From: Pomphorhynchus laevis
Taxonomy: Eukaryota; Acanthocephala; Palaeacanthocephala; Echinorhynchida; Pomphorhynchidae
NCBI GenBank assembly: GCA_012934845.2
Contig: WNNJ02000592.1
Coordinates: 30,182-94,181, forward strand
Length of the DNA: 64,000 bases
Direction of reading: 5' to 3'
Positions 57,325 through 64,000 of this stretch are shown here, piece after piece (position 1 is the stretch's first letter; every line of letters begins with the position of its first letter). Made by a program: the position numbers and the translations under genes. Under the pieces are notes generated by a model. The model searched no databases. It was not told the origin of the DNA and saw only the letters and a program-made list of their open reading frames with translations.

Positions 57325-57480
57325 TCTATTTTAGAAAAATCAAAATGGTGTAATCAAATATTCAAACACAACTATGTTCATCATCAGGAATTGTATCAGT
57401 GATACAATTCCTGATGATGAACACTATTGTGTGTAAAAATTTAAATACACCTTTTCGATTTTTCTCAAATTGAATTTTGA
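57325..57480. repeat. Long inverted repeat carrying degenerate hammerhead-like cores
   Basis: Two arms of about 70-75 bases meet near 57399. The inner 22 bases of each arm (gttcatcatcaggaattgta and its complement) are identical, while the outer parts are diverged but alignable (aaaaatcaaaatggtgtaat against attacaccttttcgattttt-like sequence). Each arm contains CTGATGATGAACA pointing outwards, followed by a hairpin and a decayed GAAA. Palindromic and hammerhead-like, resembling an inverted pair of PLE or retrozyme tails. Confidence 0.6.
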
Positions 57481-59190
57481 TTATCCTGAAGTTTTTCATA
57501 CAATTTTTGAGACAATGAGCATCTTTGATAAATTAATATAGTTTACCGTTTATACTTTTAAATATTTAGACGAAGTTATGCTCGTAATTGTAATTGTCTA
57601 GATCCTTTCATAATATAGTATGTCTTATTCCAAACAATTAATTAAGCACTTCTAAAGGATTTTCCAAATTGTAAAAGGTTGACTTGAACTGATATTCTTC
57701 ATTGCATATGTAAAATTGTCCCGAGAAATTATCTTTTTCAGTCGTGCTAAGATTAATTCCTTACCTGTGAGTTTCCACATGATCATATGGTAAAGTTTCG
57801 TTCAATAAATTAATAATATTATTGCACGGTGAAAATATTCTAACATGATTTAGTCGCAAATTTCGTATAGATTTCGACTCAAATAATCATATACCCACGA
57901 CATGAATCTTCTTCTTTTGTCGGCTATATAGAAAACAATTATTTTAATTTTTTAAGAAAATATACGTCTAAAAGAGAGAAAATTTAAGTAAATCTTAAAG
58001 AAGGCAACATTTATATTGATGTTTCATATATCGACCAATTAGAATATTTAACTTCATTTATACAACAGCTTAAGAGTAAAAACTTCACTTGTTTTCAATA
58101 AAAAATTAATTAAGTTACCTTTTATATTTAACAAAATGTTTTTTATTTGTTTGGGATGTCGAAGTTTAGATAAGATACCAAATGCTTCCTATAGCAAGGC
58201 ATATATCGATAGCAAAGTTGTAAATTATCGGACAAGACATTGACACATCATGAACACATACTGAAAATCAGAATTGAGTGTTATTTTTTACATGGATACT
58301 GTAAAACTGATGTGACATTAAATTGATTATTAATTAAATTGATTAATAGTTATATCTATTCACAGAAAGCAACTGTTTTGCGAGACAAGTTCAAAAAGAT
58401 TTCTGCATTAATAAATATAATAGTATATTAATAGCTAATAGTAAATTAGACTGACTCTAAATATCACATTGAATAACAATAATTAATTTAGTAAGCAACG
58501 TGTTAGCGTTGTTTTTGTATTTTAAATTTTGTTTTAGGATTCGGTACTTATCATTTGTTTTTGATTTTACCAGTTTTTCTTAATTTTACTTATTATTTGC
58601 TGTTGTGTACGTCGATTGACACAGGAGGAATTACTTAGACAACGGTTTGAAATTAAGAACGATGCATTGAAGCACATTTTACTTATTAGTGGCGTCATGA
58701 ATCAACGGAAATATTTAATAAGCTGGAATAACGTTTCTTGACTCCAACTTTTAAATTGATTTTGATAGTAAACGATGAAATATAATCAAAAATGGGTCCA
58801 AAGAGGTCGAACAGTGCATATAAATGACTGCTATGATAACTGCAATTTTAGTTCGATGGTAAGAAACGGATTCTTGAAATGCAAACAGTAAATTTGCGTT
58901 ACCTTAACCGGCTTTAAATATGCTAGATGAAATCTAATTTAAAATTCAATATGTACATTCCTGTCAGATTTGTAGGTCAGATTAGAATTGAGAACGGAAA
59001 TACCAAAATACATTTGTGAGATGAACAAACGTATTTGATTAACAACTGGCAAGTTCCCAAGTTAAAGGAACAATGCCCTAGAAATAAATTTAGATTCCAT
59101 TTGGATTAAATTCGTTTAAAATGCTTTACGTATAAGTATTCAATTGAGTAAAAAATTAGGCAGGCCATCAACGAATTGAATGATTATCAG
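57481..59190. other. AT-rich intergenic DNA
   Basis: No confident gene. A 39-codon plus-strand frame after an acceptor-like CACAG (58625-58741, EELLRQRFEIKNDALKHI) is noted but not called. Confidence 0.35.
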
Positions 59191-59290
59191 CTAACATTAA
59201 GGATCAAAATGTAAAATGTAGATATTTTATAAAGAGCTGGCGATATTCACCAGTGTCGAATTGCAGTGTACTACTATTAGTGTTCATATC
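59190..59290 (+). mobile_element. Hammerhead family 2, degenerate copy
   Basis: tcagctaacattaaggatc and aaaatgtagatattt match the segment upstream of the hammerhead at 57058. The core now reads CTGGCGA (59237-59243) with GAAT (59258-59261) and GTGTACTACTA, so it is dead but recognisable. Confidence 0.5.
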
Positions 59291-59731
59291 CTTTCTGATT
59301 CAACATAATTTGAAACATCATAATCAAAACAGATTGAACATAATTTCAATTTTATATTAATCCTAATTAAAATTGAAGTTAACTGTCTAGAGTAACGTGT
59401 AAAAAGTCTAGAATAACGTGTAAGTTTGCATTGAAACACAATTAACTTATTTGTATTCTACAATTTTTAAATCGCCCAACTACTTTTCACCAAATATAAA
59501 TAAACTTACAGTATTTTTTATGGTAAGAAGCCTAATTTGAAGACATAAAATTTTCCAATCGAGTGTTTTCATTTGCTTACCTACTGCTGAATACCAAATT
59601 ATCAATTTCTCTCAAATATGAGTTTTTGTCAATTTAAAACCGTAGGAATAGGAACACTATTTATAGTAATGATCGTTTTGTAAATACGATATCTAAAGCA
59701 ATCGTATTATTTTAAATACGATACTAAAATA

Positions 59732-59956
59732 ATGCACCGCACCGCTGTGATTTTCTGTAATACTGGGGATAATGATGACCTAGAGGAAACATGCTCCATT
59801 CATTACAACTCCTTAAAAGCCTCGTCAAATGAAGATTTAATCTCTACTGCTTCATGGTGTCTTTTCAATACATCTGGCAGCGAAAGAACTACTTGTGAAA
59901 ATAGTATTTTTCAATGTTGCTATAAAGAATTACCAGGAGAAGACTTGTTTATTTAA
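59732..59956 (+). CDS. Unidentified short ORF with cysteines
   Basis: A 74-codon open frame from ATG to TAA, followed within about 15 bases by AATAAA. The peptide is acidic and cysteine-bearing, with the segments ETCSIHYNSLKASS, STASWCLFNTSG, TTCENSIFQCCYKELPG. The base composition is less AT-rich than the flanks. No signal peptide is evident at the N-terminus and I do not recognise the family. It could be a terminal exon of a longer gene whose upstream exons are not visible, or a gene remnant. Confidence 0.3.
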   Translation: MHRTAVIFCNTGDNDDLEETCSIHYNSLKASSNEDLISTASWCLFNTSGSERTTCENSIFQCCYKELPGEDLFI

Positions 59957-60276
59957 ATTAATTAAATAAAAACACGTATTTCTTACTATAAAAAAGATGC
60001 GAATTTAATAATATCAAGTTCATACTAACATTAATATTTAATACGTAATGTTTAATAAACAATTATTATAGATACTTATATTTGTAATACAATATGAAAT
60101 TTTGGATTTTACGAAATTCATGGTTGTCAAAATTCGTGTCTGTTAAACTCGGCCTTGTAAAATTAAGTTATTTTCGTATTAATAAAGGATTAATAATTCA
60201 ATCATTATTACAACATACAATAGTACGCAGTAGGATATCCTAGTCTATCAACAATCACAGTCCATTAGCAATCTAA

Positions 60277-60317
60277 TCCCTATACACTTTCTGCTTATTG
60301 AGCTTCATCAGTAGGGT
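60277..60317 (-). ncRNA. Single hammerhead ribozyme motif, family 3
   Basis: Minus strand: helix I CCCTA (60316-60312) pairs perfectly with TAGGG (60282-60278). Core CTGATGA at 60311-60305, helix II GCT-CAATA-AGC flanked by A on each side, GAAA at 60291-60288, then GTGTA with cleavage after GTA. All core bases present; helix III is a single A-U pair with a GUG loop. No second copy seen in the window, and the repeat unit it belongs to is not defined. Confidence 0.68.
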
Positions 60318-60319
60318 CC

Positions 60320-60720
60320 AGATTTTAAGAGTGTTGATGGATCCTCTACAACAGTTTATATTGTTCATCACAAGGATGATTATTACAAGACGACCTTAAA
60401 GTCTAATATTTCTATAAAATATATACATATATGTATACTTACAATATTTTTGTATATATACAATGTGACCATGTGAATATATAAGCGACAGTACATAAAT
60501 TTATTGTAAATTATTATCCAAATGTTTTGTTATTACTCTTCGTCATATGAATCGATAAACAGTTTTACCTAAGAACATTTAGAAACCAATTACATAAAAT
60601 TGAGATTTATTTATAAAATTGTCTTAATTTAAATCTCTTAATAGAAATTAAGAAACAGGTCAGATCTTACAATGAAAATGAAATCTAACCAGTTATCACA
60701 TCTAGCAACCCTCAACAGAA
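60320..60720. other. AT-rich intergenic DNA
   Basis: Nothing recognised upstream of the DLGAP-like pseudogene. Confidence 0.35.
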
Positions 60721-60723
60721 GTC

Positions 60724-62210
60724 TTTTGTGACGATGACAGCACAAACCCCGGCTTTGCCGCCATCAAATACGCTGATGTGTTAAAGAGAGGAAGTATCAG
60801 CGAGAGATGGATGAAGCGGGTTATTGTTTATTGGCGGCAGTCATCGAGACTTATGGAGGTTGGAATGGTCCGGGGCAGAAGCTAATTCGATTTGTGGCAC
60901 GCTCAATATCGTGGCGAAACGGGGTCACATACAACAAAGCAGTGAGTCATTTGTTCTAACGAGCGCCGTCGCACTAATGATGGGGAACGCAAAGGCGATT
61001 CTGGAGAGCCTGGATTAGTTGGATAGACCACTTCTAGAAAGCGGCGTTGGACTTCGTAACGATTCTGTTCCACGGTTCGATTCGCCTGGTCATATCATTC
61101 AAGTCACTTCTAATGAGCAGCGTCTTTCAAACTACTCGAGCCTTCTTCAACAACGTGCTAATGATGGCAACTTGCGTATTAAGCACGACGTAGAATTAAA
61201 AGGCAAAAGGCAGTTTGAACACGAAAAAGTTATTATTCCTGAAGACTTGTCGGAACCGCACGCAAGAGGGTCTGCCGTGAAAATGTCCTGCTTGGCCAAT
61301 GGTTATCAACCCAGCTACTCATCTGGAGTATCGGATAAAACGGAAGATCTAAACGAGGAGGGCTTGATTCATCCGTGTACGCAGTACAACTTCGAGCCTT
61401 TTCACTCAGCGGCATCTAGGCGGCCGTCAGGCATGCCACGCTATTATCGCGAATCGTCTAACAATACAGACAAACACAGTCAAGCAGCAATATCGATACA
61501 CGTGGATCATGTAAGATGCTGCATCGACCAGCTAACAGATCAATTGGTGTGGTTCGATAACGAAAACTGTTCATAATCACATGTTGAACACTCTCCACCA
61601 ATTGCAGATGGGCATTAGAGTCAAATCGAATACACAGAGCCAATTATTTTTCATCGAGTCAGGAATAACTTGGACTTTCTCGCCACTGAGAACATAACTA
61701 AGACTGATGTCGCATTAGATGGGCAGACGTATCGACATATGCCACAGAAGGCCGTTACACAATTGAAAAGAAAATGCCAGGAATACGATAACATCTTGTC
61801 ACAAAATGGCGAACATTGCGCAATTGATGTCGAAAGCGTTGGAAACATTCAATCTGCAAAGAGGCAAACTCGCCTTTTGCTCTCGAAAAAGATGCGTCAA
61901 TTTGACAGTCTATGCCAGGCCAACATTAGCGGTCCTATGGATCCATCTGAGCACACAACCACCAACGAGGATCTAGCTGGTTATTGGGATATGGTTAGGA
62001 TCCAGATCGACAAGTGTTTAAATGTGTTTAATTGCGTCGATTGACTTCACGATAGTGGATAAAAACACAGGTTGATCCGGATTTTAATTAATCAGTCAGT
62101 AGCGCCATCAACAGGCAACGAGGAGCAGAAAAATCCTCACATTCGTCACTCAAGACAAAGCCGATGAGTGCTTCATCCCAGCGTCGTCCACCTGCCAATA
62201 AACATAATGG
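60724..62210 (+). pseudogene. Decayed intronless copy of a DLGAP (GKAP/SAPAP) gene
   Basis: About 1.4 kb that is much less AT-rich than its surroundings and reads in one frame with no introns. The diagnostic part is at 61830-62030: VGNIQSAKRQTRLLLSKK, MRQFDSLCQANI, then NEDLAGYWDMVRIQID. This matches the conserved C-terminal GKAP domain of disks-large-associated proteins (I-x-S-A...LL-x-x-K-x-x-Q-F-x-x-L-C...D-L-A-G-F-W-D-M). DLGAP proteins are synaptic scaffolds that bind PSD-95-type proteins. The same frame continues upstream to about 60.8 kb and downstream to RRPPANKHNG near 62200. In-frame stops at 61016-61018, 61574-61576 and 61616-61618, and more upstream of 60824, show it is not translated as one protein. 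The lack of introns suggests a retrocopy, although no poly-A tract or target duplication was found. It ends about 370 bases before a PLE. Confidence 0.62.
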
Positions 62211-62574
62211 CTAGAACTGTGAGTTCGACAGTAATATCAAGAGTTAGAATGCCCATTCCCCGCAGGTGAGGCGTCCCCGCGACTGAGGGAGCTGATTAGG
62301 TAAAAACGTCTTCAGATAAGGCAAAATGCGGACAGCACCCTTATCAACGGTGCCAAGTGCGAATGCCAAAGTGCTTTAGGCGTGAATACACCCAACAGAT
62401 CTTCAGAAGCTATTTTGAGACATCCCTATTAAATGCTAACGGAATCGCATCGCGTTTTCATTTAATCTTCAATCGGCTCACCACATCCTTCTCAAAGACA
62501 GCATTTCCAGTGCTGTCTTTGAGAATACAGCACAATTCGAAGACATCACAATTCGAGACATCGAGCCAAAGACG
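62211..62574. other. GC-richer spacer with a perfect hairpin
   Basis: Continues the less AT-rich block of the DLGAP pseudogene. At 62491-62525 tctcaaagacagca is followed after seven bases by its exact complement. An open frame at 62357-62671 has no recognised family. Confidence 0.4.
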
Positions 62575-62812
62575 CGCTAATGACGTATTTCCTCTGATGA
62601 AATTTGATTATCTATTATATTCTAATACAAAGTATATTATTTATTATCCATCCATAAAAATTTGCCACTGAGGAGTTTAAATTTATTCCTTATATTATTG
62701 TGTTGATTTATATATTTTACTATTTTCTGTTTAATGATATTTTTATAGTAACCTAGTTTAAAATATGTATCTATTAAATTATTTAAATGATTTTGAAGAA
62801 AGCCAATATCAA
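62575..62812 (-). mobile_element. Penelope-like element, RT end fragment
   Basis: Minus-strand piece with GFLQNHLNNLIDTYFKLGYY and KFLWMDNK (62819-62637) and the first part of the 3' UTR. It abuts the plus-strand copy that follows, within the thumb region, forming an inverted junction. Confidence 0.65.
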
Positions 62813-64000
62813 ATAACAAACAATTATAAAAAAGATCAAATTAATTAAGATATCGATACATAACTTACTAACTTAAAGCATAACTATATAATAACAACTA
62901 TTGATAAAGCTAGTAATAATTAGTCTTCATATGCAAAAAAGCTTTATCATGATATACTGATAAAAGAAGGTAATTATAATGATTTAAATATAAACACAAC
63001 ATATGAATGTAGTGATTTAAATATAGAAACAATTATTACAAGTCATTGTTCTATAATTGATAAGAAGGGTAACAAAATTGAATCAGATAATAAAACTATA
63101 TCTATATTATATTAAAATCCAAAATTACTTAAAAATTAAATAAAACCTAGGTTCATATGCAGTGCTTTTAAATGTACATTAAAACCACTTTCTGTTTATA
63201 TGCATAAAATACTTAAAGTAATTAAAGCACACTTCAAAAATATTAGAGGATAATCGAAATTAATACTGGTATAAAACACTATTTCAGTATTAATTCTACA
63301 AAAAAATTTTAGAACACACAAAAGAAATAAATTTCCAGAATATAAATACGTACGATTTTAGTACGCTTTATACAAATCTAGATTTAGTAGATATTAAAGA
63401 TGCATTAGAAAAATTAATTAATCTTATATTCGGAAAGATATATACGTATATATGATATAATAACTATAACAAATATCTAACAAAAATTAAACTATCATGT
63501 AAATATTAATATATGGATAAAATTAAATTATTAGAATCCTTAAATATTTTAATAAATTAAAATTATTTAAAAGTAAGGACATCTATATTTAGACTAATAA
63601 ATAGTATTCCGATGGGAGATAATAGTAGCCCAATTATAGCTGACTTATTTTTAAGCTTTATATAATATGAATTTGTTCATAACTGTTTAAAAAATAAATC
63701 TAAATTATATAAAGATATGAAATATGTTTCGATATGTCGATGATATATGTGTATTTAACTCAAGCAATTTATAAAATGAACATTTAAGTAACATCAACTA
63801 TAACTACTTTTGATAAATATCGTAGAGATGACATATTTAAATTTACAATAAACATATGCATGAGCATTCATGCATACCATATAATATAAAATATAATACA
63901 TTAAATAATGAAATTTTAAGAATTGCAACAATATGTAATGATATTGGCTTTCTTCAAAGTCATTAATAATTTAATAGATACATATTTTAAACTAGGTTAC
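62813..64000 (+). mobile_element. Penelope-like element, longest RT copy, runs off the window
   Basis: Plus-strand copy that keeps the central RT lost from the others. In order: the TIDKASNN region (about 62890), ILY-NPKLL-like motif (63105), the YDFSTLYTNLDLVDIKDALE palm start (about 63350-63400), the SIPMGDNSSPIIADLFLSFI motif (63605-63660), FRYVDDICVF (63727-63756, V for I in Y-x-DD), and NIKYNTLNNEILRIATICND (63880-63940). Numerous stops and frame changes throughout, so not functional, but it shows the full domain order of the family. The 3' end lies beyond 64000. Confidence 0.72.

Noticed and set aside
58625-58741. Plus-strand 39-codon frame after CACAG (EELLRQRFEIKNDALKHI)
   Set aside because: Too short, no family, no matching exon upstream.
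61233-61848. Minus-strand frames opposite the DLGAP-like pseudogene
   Set aside because: Antisense shadows of a former coding region; no domain features.
1-64000. tRNA, rRNA genes and CRISPR arrays
   Set aside because: No cloverleaf with A and B box pairs, no rRNA core sequence and no regularly spaced short repeats were noticed.

Overview
The window is strongly AT-rich eukaryotic DNA from an animal, most likely an arthropod-like invertebrate. This rests on a multi-exon minus-strand gene with LamG and EGF modules, a decayed intronless copy of a DLGAP (GKAP/SAPAP) scaffold gene, and a repeat load of CR1/L2-, Jockey- and RTE-like LINEs, a Merlin DNA transposon and Penelope-like elements (PLEs). 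The species is not identified. Compact introns with GT/AG ends and no bacterial-type operons rule out a prokaryote.

Host genes. One minus-strand gene begins with a signal-peptide exon at 41628 and runs leftwards through exons at 36.4, 29.6, 24.5, 21.6, 17.4 and 11.8 kb. All seven exons join in phase and give 556 codons: signal peptide, LamG, LamG, EGF, start of a third LamG. A further in-phase exon candidate lies at 1834-1992. Introns are filled with transposons. A possible plus-strand LamG-like exon lies at 45852, a short plus-strand ORF at 59732, and the DLGAP pseudogene at 60.7-62.2 kb.

Mobile DNA, left to right. A CR1/L2 LINE (2.5-4.7 kb); many fragments of one PLE family (0.4-1.0, 4.9-5.15, 5.9-8.3, 10.0-10.9, 23.1, 37.4-38.3, 48.3, 50.6-54.5, 62.6-64.0 kb); an apparently intact Merlin transposon (8524-9687) with a perfect 8-bp target duplication; a Jockey-like LINE family (12.4-15.7, 22.1, 30.2-33.9, 34.3, 55.1 kb); an RTE-like LINE family (18.7, 24.8-28.3, 51.0-53.7 kb); a short RTE 3' insertion with an 18-bp target duplication (41966-42274); a MITE nested in a PLE (53.9 kb); and a GIY-YIG PLE tail (15.7-16.5 kb).

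The most interesting signal is RNA. The window carries several unrelated sets of hammerhead ribozyme motifs. One family at 19.4-20.5 kb and again at 38.3-38.95 kb has tandem and inverted units of about 320 bp, helix I capped and helix III open, a GUC cleavage triplet, and compensatory changes. A second family at 56.2-57.2 and 59.2 kb has the opposite topology, with helix III capped by three bases. A single copy lies at 60.3 kb. Minimal PLE-type hammerhead remnants lie at 16.3 and 16.5 kb. These look like animal retrozymes (small non-autonomous ribozyme-bearing retroelements), sitting among the PLEs that may supply their reverse transcriptase. The common PLE family also keeps a 3' hairpin with compensatory base changes and a crossing helix.
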